A DNA stretch of 47,193 bases from Thaumasiovibrio sp043421945 (GTDB lineage: Bacteria; Pseudomonadota; Gammaproteobacteria; Enterobacterales; Vibrionaceae). Below are positions 16,625 to 26,113 of this stretch, piece by piece; position 1 is the stretch's first letter; each line of letters opens with the position of its first letter. The DNA lies in the NCBI GenBank assembly GCA_043421945.1, contig JBHOGO010000028.1, positions 1 to 47,193 of the forward strand, read 5' to 3'. The position numbers and the translations under genes are program-made. The notes beneath the pieces are model-generated. The model was not told the DNA's origin. It did no database searches and worked only from the letters and a program-made list of their open reading frames with translations.

Positions 16625-17323
16625 ATGAACAACACAACGGTTGTTATCACTGGAGCCAATCGTGGTGTTGGTTTCGCACTGACAAAGCTCTACCTGTCAA
16701 AAAAATGTCAGGTTGTGGCAGTTTCTCGTCAAGGTGAGAGCAACACCGATTTAGCATTACTTTCCAAGAAGTACTCTACGCTGATCAATATAAAATTGGA
16801 CATCACCGATTACGCGAAGGTTAGTGAGATGGCACAGCACTTCCCAACGGATAAGATTGATATTCTCATTAATAATGCAGGCTACTACGGCCCGAAGGGA
16901 TACAGTCTGGGCAATACCGATGTCAATGAATGGAGAAAAGCTTTAGAGGTTAATACTATTGCACCTCTCAAGCTCACTGAATCTCTACTCCCATTGATAA
17001 AGTCAGCCACACACCCCAAAATTGTCATGGTCTCCTCTAAAGTTGGGAGTATGACTGAAAGTACTAGCGGTGGCGGCTATATTTATCGCTCATCCAAAGC
17101 AGCCTTAAACTCTGTCACTAAAAGCCTACACAACGACCTTTCTCCTTTAGGTATTCGATGTGTTGCCCTACACCCTGGTTGGGTACAGACCGATATGGGC
17201 GGACCGAATGCTCTTATCACCGCTCAAGAAAGTGCTCAGGGGCTCTTTAATGTCATCGATACCCTATCACCTGACGATTCTGGAAAGTTAATTACTTTTG
17301 ACGGAAAAACGCTCAACTGGTAA
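16625..17323 (+). CDS. Short-chain dehydrogenase/reductase, C-factor/sniffer-like
   Basis: A 232-residue classical SDR with cofactor motif TGANRGVG (residues 10-17), NNAG near 87-90, and the active-site YRSSK (Tyr and Lys four apart) after a VMVSS strand. The LHPGWVQTDMGG segment after the active site is typical of the C-factor/sniffer-type SDRs. Substrate unknown. It has a very strong ribosome site (AGGAGG seven bases before the ATG). It is a single gene, upstream of the diguanylate cyclase gene in the same direction but separated by 156 bases. Confidence 0.87.
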   Translation: MNNTTVVITGANRGVGFALTKLYLSKKCQVVAVSRQGESNTDLALLSKKYSTLINIKLDITDYAKVSEMAQHFPTDKIDILINNAGYYGPKGYSLGNTDVNEWRKALEVNTIAPLKLTESLLPLIKSATHPKIVMVSSKVGSMTESTSGGGYIYRSSKAALNSVTKSLHNDLSPLGIRCVALHPGWVQTDMGGPNALITAQESAQGLFNVIDTLSPDDSGKLITFDGKTLNW

Positions 17324-17479
17324 TTCGCGAACTTGTAGCTAGCTCGCCATCGCTATGCAACAACATGAAATGGATGGCACCACAATGTTACACAAGAAGA
17401 AATTTGCAACGATAAAATTGAATGAAATATATTTCACAATCATGCTGATAAAATAGAAAGCCTTGATTGGAAACGCAAT

Positions 17480-19114
17480 ATGGCACCAAGTCCTTGTGTA
17501 AACCGTTTTTATCGCGAACTGTGTAACGATTGGAATAAAAACCAGGGACTGCACAGTTTGTGCGAATCAATGCAACGTCAATTAACTGACGCTTTCAACG
17601 TCACAGAGTTGACTTTGCTGGTTTCTCATCAATCTCAGTGGAAATTGCTACTTTCCATGGGCTCAGACAAAACTGAATATCACTACCCTCCTGTCGACGT
17701 CGATCAACTCATCGACATTCCGTTTTATCTCATCAATCAAGCGATGCGCGCGAACCAACCTCACATCGAACCTCTAAATGTGAATAAATACAGACAAACA
17801 CGTCGGCTATGGTTACCACTAGAAAGAAAAGCTCGCTCTTTAGGCTGCCTCATTGTTGATCTCGAATCGGCAGAGGAGATCACGCCTGAAGATTTCAGAA
17901 TGCTATCCGCTCTTCTTGCAGCTGAGTTAGAAGGGCGTCTTCTCAATGAAACAGCACATGATGACTACTCTTCAAGACGAAACATGGAAAATGAGCTATT
18001 CAACACTCAAAATGAGCAACGCGTTTTGTTAGAGCAGCTGCAAGCTTTACATGACCTCTCTTCAATGTTTTCTCGTATTCATTGCATGGATGATCTACTT
18101 AAAACGGCGGTTGAGGATGGCAAACGTATGCTCCATATTGACCGAATGGGTGTCTTACTTTTTAACCCTGAGATGCAGCAGGTACAAGGTAGCTATGGCA
18201 CTGATACTCTTGGCAGGACTATCGACGAACACTATTTTAGCTCCCCACTGGAGAACCACCCTCTTGCGCAACAGACGTTAGAGCAACAACAATTTCTGTT
18301 ATTTCAACAAGACGTCCCGCTCTATCAAGACATGTCACCTGTTGGGTATGGGTGGAACGGTTACGTTGCACTCTGGAATGACAAGAAGTTACTTGGATGG
18401 ATTGCCGTTGATAATTTAATTTCAGGGGCGCCTTTACAGGGATACCACAAGCACATACTCAAACAATTTGGGGCAACGTTGTCCCAGCATATGGTCCGAC
18501 GCCAAGCTGAAGATGACCTATTAAGCCTTAATCAAGAACTTGAACAGCGTGTTGACGAACGTACGTATCAATTAGAGCAAGCCAACAAAGAGTTAGCACG
18601 CTTATCGCAGGAAGATCCCCTCACGAATGTAGCGAACCGCCGCGTGTTTGATAGTACCTTCATTGAAGAATGGCGACGCGCTGAAAGGCACCAGCTGCCC
18701 TTATCATTGCTCATTATCGATATCGATTTTTTTAAAAGGTACAACGATACATATGGCCACCAGCAAGGCGACACCTGTCTTATCAACGTTGCTCATGCAC
18801 TAAGCAACTGTGAGCGGCGTGCGGGTGCATTATTTGCACGCCTAGGTGGCGAGGAATTTGCGTTTTTATTACCCGGGTTTGACCAGAGTGCCGCGCACTA
18901 TGCCGCTAAGAGGATGGTAGAGGCTGTTGAGCAACTTGCACTTCCCCACCCCGATGGAACACAAAAAGTGACAGTGAGTGTTGGTGTTGCAACGCTAGTA
19001 CCGCAAAGGCAGCAAAAGCCTCAAGACCTTTACCTTATGGCTGACAAAGCACTCTATCAAGCAAAAACAAGTGGACGCAATAGAGCATGCGAAGCAGAGC
19101 CAGCCCTCTTCTAA
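17480..19114 (+). CDS. GAF-domain diguanylate cyclase (GGEEF)
   Basis: A 544-residue cytoplasmic protein with no membrane segment. The N-terminal region (about 25-155) looks GAF-like, a second GAF-like domain lies at about 185-345, a coiled coil runs at about 345-385, and the C-terminal GGDEF domain (about 385-540) has the active motif GGEEF at 456-460. It should make cyclic di-GMP from GTP. The product-inhibition I-site (RxxD five residues before GGEEF) reads RAGA at 447-450, so the aspartate is missing and feedback inhibition through it is unlikely. GAF ligands are unknown. The start at 17480 has only a modest GGAAA ribosome site. Confidence 0.9.
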   Translation: MAPSPCVNRFYRELCNDWNKNQGLHSLCESMQRQLTDAFNVTELTLLVSHQSQWKLLLSMGSDKTEYHYPPVDVDQLIDIPFYLINQAMRANQPHIEPLNVNKYRQTRRLWLPLERKARSLGCLIVDLESAEEITPEDFRMLSALLAAELEGRLLNETAHDDYSSRRNMENELFNTQNEQRVLLEQLQALHDLSSMFSRIHCMDDLLKTAVEDGKRMLHIDRMGVLLFNPEMQQVQGSYGTDTLGRTIDEHYFSSPLENHPLAQQTLEQQQFLLFQQDVPLYQDMSPVGYGWNGYVALWNDKKLLGWIAVDNLISGAPLQGYHKHILKQFGATLSQHMVRRQAEDDLLSLNQELEQRVDERTYQLEQANKELARLSQEDPLTNVANRRVFDSTFIEEWRRAERHQLPLSLLIIDIDFFKRYNDTYGHQQGDTCLINVAHALSNCERRAGALFARLGGEEFAFLLPGFDQSAAHYAAKRMVEAVEQLALPHPDGTQKVTVSVGVATLVPQRQQKPQDLYLMADKALYQAKTSGRNRACEAEPALF

Positions 19115-19146
19115 TGTTGTCACTATTAATGAATAGAGGAACAATA

Positions 19147-21117
19147 CTAAGAGGCAGGTTTCTTTTTTCGACGTGCCGACGTTTTACCCGCTGCTTTCCC
19201 TACTCCCTTGCTTGCTGACTTACCTCTTTTCTTATAACTAGGCCGCTCTACGGCGGGTAATGAATAGAGACTTTGCGGCACCCCTTCACTTTGTGCATTG
19301 ACCATAAACTGTGAAATTTGCTCAGTTAATACTGACATAAAAGGTGAATAAGCCGCACGCTTATCAGCAATGTCTTGCAGTTGATGCTCCCAATGTGCGG
19401 TCATATCGGGATAAACGGCTGAGTCTGGCAGCGCATAAACAAGCCCCCGCCCAGCATCACTTGCGCGAATAGTTTTTCCTTGTCGTGTCAGTAACTGACG
19501 CTTAAACAAGGTATCCAAGATACCAGCTCGCGTCGCCTCAGTTCCCAGCCCATCGGTATCCCTAAGAATTTTTTTGAGTGACTTATCGGAAACAAAACGT
19601 GCGATCCCTGTCATGGCTTGTAAAAGTGTCGCTTCATTGAAATGACGTGGTGGCTCGGTCATTTTATCGAGGATCACCCCTTCTCGACAAGGCAGCACAA
19701 CCCCCTTATCTAAAGGTGGTACCAACGCATCAATAACATCATCATCCTGCTGCGCTTTCCCAAGTAAAGCCTTCCACCCCGGTGTTTTTAAACTTCGTCC
19801 TTTTGCGAGAAAGTGCCCGCCCCCTATTTCAAACTTCAATTTGGCATCGTTATATTCTGCAGCAGGATAAAATTGCATTAAATACTGACGAGCAATAAGC
19901 TCATAAACCTGCTCTTCCCGTCCCGACAGTGTTGCTGTTTTCAACTGCTTTGGCGTGGGAATAATCGCATGGTGGGCATCAACCTTTTTATCATTCCAAG
20001 CCTTAGATTTTAAACTCGGTGTCGCATGACTAACCCCAGCATTCAAGGCGCTGCTATTGTTAGCAATAGCACTTAATACCGTCTCTCGCTGATGGTAATG
20101 ATCCATCGGTAAATAGCGGCAATCACTTCGAGGGTAAGTAATCAATTTGTGTTTTTCATACAAGCTTTGGCAAGTTGCTAACACATCCGCGGCAGACATT
20201 TGGAAACGCTTAGCCGCATCGATTTGCAACGCAGACAACGAGTACGGGAGAGGCGCAGACTGCTTAGTGACTTTGCGTTCTGCTTCGATCACTGTTGCAG
20301 GCTGGTTCTGAATTCGACGTTGAACATTCTCAACCAATGGACGAGATAAGATACGCCCATCTTCATCTTGATAAGGTAAGCATGCTTCACTCGGTTGCCA
20401 GCGCGCTTTAATATCTGAATTTTGATAGGGAATTAATGCATCAAGCTCATAATAAGGTTTAGGGGTAAAGTTGGCTATTTCGTCATCTCTGCGCACCACG
20501 AGTCCGAGGACTGGCGTTTGAACCCGCCCTACGGACAATACGCCATTATAGCCCGCCTGCTTACCCAGTAGCGTATACGCGCGCGACATGTTCATACCAT
20601 AGACCCAGTCTGCACGAGAGCGCGCTAATGCAGAAACAGAAAGAGGGACAAATTCACTATTGTCACGCAATTGACTCAGCGCACGCTTCACTGCAGGTGG
20701 ATTTAAATCAGAAATAAGTAAGCGCTTCGCTTGGCGTTTCTTTGTCGCTGATACCTTTAGGTAGTCGATCACTTCATCCACCAAAAGCTGGCCTTCTCGA
20801 TCGGGGTCACCGGCATGGATAATTTCAGAAGCCGTTTTAACGAGTTTACGTATAACACTAAGCTGTTTACTCGCACTACTTCGAGGCTTCAACTGCCATT
20901 GTTCAGGTAAAATAGGGAGGTCAGCTAAATTCCATTTTTTATACCGTTCATCATAAGCATCTGGTTCAACTTGCTCGAGCAAGTGACCAATACACCATGT
21001 GACAATATCACCATTTCCTGCAGTGATATAACCTTGCTGATTATTGTGGGGTTTAGGCAAAACAGCAGCAATAGCTCTGCCGAGGCTTGGTTTTTCTGCA
21101 ATGTATAAACGGGACAT
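19147..21117 (-). CDS. topB: DNA topoisomerase III
   Basis: A type IA topoisomerase that decatenates DNA by single-strand passage, usually with RecQ. The 656-residue protein begins MSRLYIAEKPSLGRAIA (Toprim E7), has the Toprim DPDREG motif at 104-109 and the active-site tyrosine Y328 in TYPRSDCRYL, the same number as in E. coli (653 residues). The C-terminus is a Lys/Arg/Ser-rich tail. The frame is open 36 codons further upstream (to 21225), but homologues and the promoter show the start is ATG at 21117. A LexA-type operator covers the promoter. Confidence 0.96.
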   Translation of the reverse strand: MSRLYIAEKPSLGRAIAAVLPKPHNNQQGYITAGNGDIVTWCIGHLLEQVEPDAYDERYKKWNLADLPILPEQWQLKPRSSASKQLSVIRKLVKTASEIIHAGDPDREGQLLVDEVIDYLKVSATKKRQAKRLLISDLNPPAVKRALSQLRDNSEFVPLSVSALARSRADWVYGMNMSRAYTLLGKQAGYNGVLSVGRVQTPVLGLVVRRDDEIANFTPKPYYELDALIPYQNSDIKARWQPSEACLPYQDEDGRILSRPLVENVQRRIQNQPATVIEAERKVTKQSAPLPYSLSALQIDAAKRFQMSAADVLATCQSLYEKHKLITYPRSDCRYLPMDHYHQRETVLSAIANNSSALNAGVSHATPSLKSKAWNDKKVDAHHAIIPTPKQLKTATLSGREEQVYELIARQYLMQFYPAAEYNDAKLKFEIGGGHFLAKGRSLKTPGWKALLGKAQQDDDVIDALVPPLDKGVVLPCREGVILDKMTEPPRHFNEATLLQAMTGIARFVSDKSLKKILRDTDGLGTEATRAGILDTLFKRQLLTRQGKTIRASDAGRGLVYALPDSAVYPDMTAHWEHQLQDIADKRAAYSPFMSVLTEQISQFMVNAQSEGVPQSLYSLPAVERPSYKKRGKSASKGVGKAAGKTSARRKKKPAS

Positions 21118-21146
21118 AATCGGGACAATCAAGATGCGATAATGGC

Positions 21147-21175
21147 ACTGTATAAAAAAACAGTTAAAGATGCAA
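21147..21175 (-). promoter_or_regulatory. topB promoter with LexA (SOS) box
   Basis: On the minus strand TTGCAT (-35, complement of 21170-21175), a 17-base spacer and TACAGT (-10, complement of 21147-21152) form a sigma-70 promoter. Overlapping the spacer and -10, CTGT-N8-ACAG (21148-21163) is a perfect LexA core with the usual A/T-rich centre and flanking A and T. It lies 30 bases upstream of the topB ATG, a typical position for an SOS operator. Confidence 0.65.
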
Positions 21176-21291
21176 ATATCGCCCTTATTTAGAGCTAGTA
21201 ACTCTAATACAGCCCTCCTGACCATAAACAGTTTTGAACTAACGATACTGATTATTGAAGCAGGGCTGACTAACCTACATTAAAGGCTCAC

Positions 21292-21840
21292 TCACAGATA
21301 TGCGACAAAGGCGTCTAAGTCTCGTTGTGGGATTTTCGCTGAAATACAATTAGGTGTACCGATGTAAAGAAAGCCAACGATCGCATCATCACCACTAACG
21401 CCTAGTGCTTCTCGCACTACTGGGTGATAAGCCCATGACCCAGTACGCCAAAAACCACTAAAGCCATGGGCAACTGCCGCCATCTGCATAGCTTGTGTGG
21501 CACACCCAGCAGAGATGACTTGTTCGATCAGTGGTACTTTGTCATGGGAGGTAATTTTAGCGACAACAGTGATGATCATGGGAGCACGGAAAGGCGCTTT
21601 CGCTGCTTTTGAGCGTGCCGCTTCATCCGCACCGTCTTTCGTTGCTGCCGATACTAAAATATCAGAGAAACGAGTTAAACCATCATCTACTGCCACAATA
21701 AAACGCCAGGGGGTTAATCCTCCATGGTCGGGCGCCCTAAGTCCTGCTTTCAGTATATTTTCGAGTGCTCGACCTTGTGGCGCTGGAGCCACTAATTTTG
21801 GCAAAGAACGGCGTTCCAACAGTAATTCTAGTGCGTCCAT
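21292..21840 (-). CDS. ydjA: NAD(P)H nitroreductase YdjA
   Basis: A 182-residue FMN-dependent nitroreductase of the minimal YdjA type. Family segments include MDALELLLERRS, the FMN-binding RAPDHGGLTPWRF and the C-terminal GFLYIGTP. It probably reduces nitroaromatics or a related natural substrate as a dimer. The flavin phosphate contacts in RRS and the length match E. coli YdjA (183). AGGAG lies upstream of the ATG. In E. coli ydjA is next to sppA and ansA; here topB and fadH are adjacent. Confidence 0.93.
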   Translation of the reverse strand: MDALELLLERRSLPKLVAPAPQGRALENILKAGLRAPDHGGLTPWRFIVAVDDGLTRFSDILVSAATKDGADEAARSKAAKAPFRAPMIITVVAKITSHDKVPLIEQVISAGCATQAMQMAAVAHGFSGFWRTGSWAYHPVVREALGVSGDDAIVGFLYIGTPNCISAKIPQRDLDAFVAYL

Positions 21841-21885
21841 GTCATCTCCTTTTGACGGGGGAAATCATTCAGTTACAGCATCGAC

Positions 21886-21916
21886 TTTCACTTACTATAT
21901 AGTCATTGAAGTGAAA
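21886..21916. repeat. Inverted repeat in the ydjA upstream region
   Basis: Eight-base perfect arms TTTCACTT (21886-21893) and AAGTGAAA (21909-21916) enclose a 10-base palindrome ACTATATAGT. It lies 46 bases upstream of ydjA and resembles an operator for a dimeric regulator; the protein is unknown. Confidence 0.4.
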
Positions 21917-22038
21917 ATCTTCCGTTCCTTAATGTTAACACTAGTTCACCCTCTTTCATCCCGAGATAAAATAAGGATATTAATCAGTATCATCGCCCTT
22001 GCGATGCTCAGTTCATGATTTCAGCTTCTTTTTCACTT

Positions 22039-22062
22039 CTTCATAGCTTCATAGCTTCATAG
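22039..22062. repeat. Three tandem copies of CTTCATAG over the fadH stop codon
   Basis: The 8-base unit is repeated three times without change. The fadH stop (complement of 22049-22051) is inside the array. Loss or gain of one unit leaves the encoded end (MKL) intact as long as two copies remain. Confidence 0.7.
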
Positions 22063-24055
22063 CGGTCATGACACCACCACGAATAGCCCGTTTTGCATCT
22101 AATTCACCAGCAACGTCTGCTCCCCCGATAACATGGGCTTTCACACTGCGTTCACTTAAAGCTTCGACCAGTTGGTTTACTGATTCCTGACCACTACACA
22201 AAATAATATTATTGACACCAAGAGTACGGGTCTCTCCTTCAAACTGAATATGAAGCCCATTGTCATCAATCTGCAAATAATGGACTCCAGCAAGCATTTC
22301 AACACCCCGTTTTTCTAGCGTCGCTTTATGGATCCATCCTGTTGTTCTTCCAGGCCCCTTCCCCATCTTTCCTGGTCGTCGTTGCAACAACCAAATTTGT
22401 CTCGACGCTATCGTCGTCTCTGCAGGTTTAATGCTGCCTGGATGCTGCTGAGCCGAGTCGATTCCCCACTCCGCCATCCAATCTTCTGGTGTAGCTTCAC
22501 CATTTTCACTAATCATTGTCGCAACATCGACACCCACCCCACCAGCACCAATAATAGCTACGCGAGCACCTAATGTAGGGCGTGTTTTAATGTAGGTTTG
22601 ATAATCGATCACCATCTCATGATCAATACCGGGAATATCGGGGATCCGAGGTTTAACCCCTGTGGCAACAATGACATCATCAAAGCCTGTTAGGTGATCC
22701 ACTGTCACGGTTTGATTCAACTGAATATCAACGTTGTGTGCCTTTAACTGGTAATCAAAATATCGAATCGTCTCTTTAAATTCTTCTTTCCCAGGTATGG
22801 TCATCGCAAATCGAAACTGCCCACCAATGGCATCACGCTGCTCAAACAGTGTGACATCAAACCCACGCTGAGCTGCCGATAACGCACTCGCTAAACCTGC
22901 TGGCCCCGCACCAACAACCGCGACTCGTTTTTTTACTTCAGCGGTTTTAATGACAAGCTCTGTTTCATAACACGCTTGTGGGTTAACAAGGCAAGTCGCG
23001 CGCTTCATGGCAAATACATGGTCAAGACAGGCTTGGTTACAAGCGATACAAGTATTGATGGCTTCGGGATGCCCAGCGGCTGCTTTATTGACAAACGCAG
23101 GGTCAGCTAAAAAAGGCCTTGCCATCGACACCATATCGGCTTGCCCTGATGAGAGAATTTTTTCCGCAACATCAGGCGTGTTAATACGGTTACAAGCAAT
23201 GAGCGGGATAGACACATGTTGACGAATTTTTGCAGTGACCCAACTAAAGGCAGCACGAGGTACCTGTGTGGCGATTGTTGGGATGCGTGCCTCATGCCAG
23301 CCAATCCCCGTATTCAAAATGGTTACCCCAGCGGCCTCAAGTTTTTGCGCTAAAAGCACAACTTCATCATAGCTACTGCCTTGTTCCACCAAGTCGAGCA
23401 TCGACAGTCTGAAGATAATGATAAAGTCCTTTCCTACCTTCTCTCTTACAGCACGCACTGTTTCGATAGCAAAACGCATTCTATTTTCGCTGCTTCCTCC
23501 CCATCGGTCATGACGCATATTCGTTCGCTGGCAGAGAAACTGATTAATTAAATACCCTTCCGAACCCATAATCTCGATGCCATCATAGCCAGCTTTCGCC
23601 GCCAGTGCGGCGCTACTTGCGAAATCTTGAATGGTTGCATTGATATGCCCATTACTCATCGAGCGAGGCGTAAATTTAGAAATGGGGGACTTCACACCAG
23701 AGGCCCCCACCGCTAGGGGGTGCATTGCATAACGCCCGGCATGCAGTAACTGCAAAGCAATTTTACCACCTTCAGCATGTACGGCTTCCGTCAATAACTG
23801 ATGTTTTCGTTTATGCCACCGGTGGCTAAACTGGGCACCGAGTGGGTGTAAACGCCCGCGAAAATTCGGTGAGAAGCCTCCTGTCACAATTAAGCCTACG
23901 CCACCTTTTGCTCGCTCTGCATAAAAAGCAGCCAGTTTAGGGAAGCCACCACGCATGTCTTCTAGACCTGTATGCATAGAGCCCATAAGAACCCGATTTT
24001 TTAATTGTGTGAAACCTAGATCTAGCGGTGCAAGCAAATTGGGGTAGTGATCCAT
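22049..24055 (-). CDS. fadH: 2,4-dienoyl-CoA reductase (NADPH)
   Basis: Needed for beta-oxidation of unsaturated fatty acids with even-numbered double bonds. The 668-residue iron-sulfur flavoenzyme has an N-terminal old-yellow-enzyme barrel (from NLLAPLDLGFTQLKNRVLMG), four cluster cysteines in CIACNQACLDHVF...C around residues 333-350, then FAD- and NADPH-binding domains (AVVGAGPAGLASALSAAQRG and AIIGAGGVGVDVA). Length matches E. coli (672). The frame is open to 24109, but the family start and the position of the promoter and FadR box show the start is ATG at 24055. Confidence 0.95.
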   Translation of the reverse strand: MDHYPNLLAPLDLGFTQLKNRVLMGSMHTGLEDMRGGFPKLAAFYAERAKGGVGLIVTGGFSPNFRGRLHPLGAQFSHRWHKRKHQLLTEAVHAEGGKIALQLLHAGRYAMHPLAVGASGVKSPISKFTPRSMSNGHINATIQDFASSAALAAKAGYDGIEIMGSEGYLINQFLCQRTNMRHDRWGGSSENRMRFAIETVRAVREKVGKDFIIIFRLSMLDLVEQGSSYDEVVLLAQKLEAAGVTILNTGIGWHEARIPTIATQVPRAAFSWVTAKIRQHVSIPLIACNRINTPDVAEKILSSGQADMVSMARPFLADPAFVNKAAAGHPEAINTCIACNQACLDHVFAMKRATCLVNPQACYETELVIKTAEVKKRVAVVGAGPAGLASALSAAQRGFDVTLFEQRDAIGGQFRFAMTIPGKEEFKETIRYFDYQLKAHNVDIQLNQTVTVDHLTGFDDVIVATGVKPRIPDIPGIDHEMVIDYQTYIKTRPTLGARVAIIGAGGVGVDVATMISENGEATPEDWMAEWGIDSAQQHPGSIKPAETTIASRQIWLLQRRPGKMGKGPGRTTGWIHKATLEKRGVEMLAGVHYLQIDDNGLHIQFEGETRTLGVNNIILCSGQESVNQLVEALSERSVKAHVIGGADVAGELDAKRAIRGGVMTAMKL

Positions 24056-24077
24056 GACAGTGCTCTTTTCCTTATTA

Positions 24078-24116
24078 TGGTCAGACCAGTGTAATTTCAT
24101 ATTTAACAACTTTCAA
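24078..24116 (-). promoter_or_regulatory. fadH promoter with FadR operator
   Basis: TGGTCAGACCA at 24078-24088 is a perfect FadR core palindrome. On the minus strand TTGAAA (-35, complement of 24111-24116), 17 bases, then TACACT (-10, complement of 24088-24093) form a promoter whose -10 abuts the operator and whose start lies within it. This predicts repression by FadR released by long-chain acyl-CoA. Confidence 0.75.
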
Positions 24117-24215
24117 ACAATTGTTTACATATGGTTAACTGCGTAACATTTTTGCACTGCTTTTAATCGCCAATTACGCTAGGATAGATAAAAATCAAAT
24201 CAGGGCTATAACGCT

Positions 24216-26063
24216 ATGAAAATGCTCTTTAAAGGAGTTGCGACCCTCTGTCGCTGGATATGGAAAGGTATTAATTTCACACGGCTTTTCATTATTAATC
24301 TGCTGTTTTTCGCTTTCATTGGTATCGCAATTTTTGCACTTACCCAACAAGACAGTGTAGAGCCAACCATCGATACGCCTTCCGCACTGGTTCTCAACCT
24401 AAGCGGAAAAATTGTCGAGCAGCGCACTTACAACACAGCGATAGATACCTTTACCCAGTCAGCATTTGGTCAGCAGCAGCCTAGAGAAAACGTGCTTTTC
24501 GATATTGTTGAGACGATTCGCTATGCCTCAACAGACGACAATATTTCAGGGATCATTCTTCAACTTGGTCAAATGTCTGAGACAAGCCTGACGCAAATGC
24601 GTTACATCGGTAAAGCACTTGATGAATTCAAAGAGTCAGGTAAAGCTATTTACGCCTATGGTGAAATTTATAGCCAAAGCCAATACTATTTATCCTCTTA
24701 TGCTGATTCAATTCTAATGTCAGTGGATGGCGGCGTACTGTTAAATGGCTACGGTAGCTATCGCATGTACTATAAGTCACTCTTTGAGAAGCTCGACATC
24801 AATACCCATGTCTTCCGTGTCGGCACCTACAAATCATTTGTTGAACCCTACACCAGCGACAGCATGTCAGCGCCTGCACGTGAAGCTAATCAGGCTTGGC
24901 TAGATCAGCTTTGGCGTGCCTTCACTACCGATATTGCCGACAATAGAAGACTCGACCCATCAGCGCTTACGCCAGATATCGACACCCTACTTGCTGCATT
25001 AAAAGCTGCGAATGGTGATTATGCACAATTCAGCTTAGAGCAGGGGCTCGTCGATCAGTTAACGACTCGCCAAGCCGCGACAGATAAATTTGTAGGGATC
25101 TTTGGCAGCGATGGTGACGGTGGTTATAACGCAGTCAGCTATTACGATTATTTCCCACAACAAGATATCCTGCACAGTAGCGACGAAATTGCTGTTATCG
25201 TGGCTAGTGGCGCCATCGTCGATGGTCCACAGCAACAAGGGACGATTGGTGGTGACACCACAGCGGCTCTACTAGCAAAAGCGCGCAATGACAGTGCTAT
25301 TAAAGCTGTCGTACTCCGTGTGAATAGCCCCGGTGGTAGTGCATTCGCTTCAGAGGTTATCCGTACCGAAGTTGACGCTTTACGCGCAGCAGGTAAACCG
25401 GTTGTCGTCTCTATGTCCTCTACGGCAGCATCGGGTGGATACTGGATCGCAAGCAGCGCAGACAGAATCATTGCACAGCCAACGACACTCACAGGCTCTA
25501 TTGGTATCTTTGGCCTACTAACAACCTTTGAAGATAGTCTCGCGAACTGGGGGATCTATACCGATGGTGTTGGCACAACACCACTTTCGGGTGTTGGCGT
25601 AACACGTGCTCTTTCACCGGAGGTTGCTGAGCTATTTCAACTCGGTATCGAGAATGGTTACAACCGCTTCATTGGCTTAGTTGCAGACAATCGTAATATG
25701 ACGCTTGAAGAAGCAGACAGTGTCTCCCAAGGGCGCGTATGGACCGGGCAAGATGCACACCGCCTCGGACTCATTGACGATATCGGCGACTTCGACGACG
25801 CACTTTATGCCGCCGCTGAGCTCGCAGAATTATCAACCTACCGCCTAAATTGGATGAAGCGTCCTCTATCACCGATGGAAGAGTTCTTGCAAGAGTTAGC
25901 CAGTAACGTCAGCGCTCCTATTGCTCAACATGTCGCACAAGCACTGCCATCGGCTTGGTTGAAACCAATCCAAGAGATGCACCATGCAGCATCGATGTTG
26001 GATACATTACAAGACCCGAAAGGACAGATTGCTTACTGTTTAAATTGTGTCGACATTTACTGA
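24216..26063 (+). CDS. sppA: Signal peptide peptidase SppA (protease IV)
   Basis: A 615-residue inner-membrane serine protease that degrades cleaved signal peptides. One membrane anchor is at about 23-43. Two tandem S49 domains follow: the N-terminal half supplies the general-base lysine (K206 in GTYKSFVEPY) and the C-terminal half the nucleophile serine (S406 in TAASGGYW), equivalent to K209 and S409 in E. coli. The oxyanion region NSPGGS precedes S406. It is divergent from fadH and ends in a strong terminator. Confidence 0.96.
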   Translation: MKMLFKGVATLCRWIWKGINFTRLFIINLLFFAFIGIAIFALTQQDSVEPTIDTPSALVLNLSGKIVEQRTYNTAIDTFTQSAFGQQQPRENVLFDIVETIRYASTDDNISGIILQLGQMSETSLTQMRYIGKALDEFKESGKAIYAYGEIYSQSQYYLSSYADSILMSVDGGVLLNGYGSYRMYYKSLFEKLDINTHVFRVGTYKSFVEPYTSDSMSAPAREANQAWLDQLWRAFTTDIADNRRLDPSALTPDIDTLLAALKAANGDYAQFSLEQGLVDQLTTRQAATDKFVGIFGSDGDGGYNAVSYYDYFPQQDILHSSDEIAVIVASGAIVDGPQQQGTIGGDTTAALLAKARNDSAIKAVVLRVNSPGGSAFASEVIRTEVDALRAAGKPVVVSMSSTAASGGYWIASSADRIIAQPTTLTGSIGIFGLLTTFEDSLANWGIYTDGVGTTPLSGVGVTRALSPEVAELFQLGIENGYNRFIGLVADNRNMTLEEADSVSQGRVWTGQDAHRLGLIDDIGDFDDALYAAAELAELSTYRLNWMKRPLSPMEEFLQELASNVSAPIAQHVAQALPSAWLKPIQEMHHAASMLDTLQDPKGQIAYCLNCVDIY

Positions 26064-26113
26064 TCGCAATTAGACGGCAAGCCTAAAAAGCTAATTCTTA
26101 TCACTAATATTAG

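Noticed and set aside
21118..21225. Longer topB protein starting at 21225
   Set aside because: The extension would include the predicted promoter and LexA box and precedes the universal MSRLYIAEKP start.
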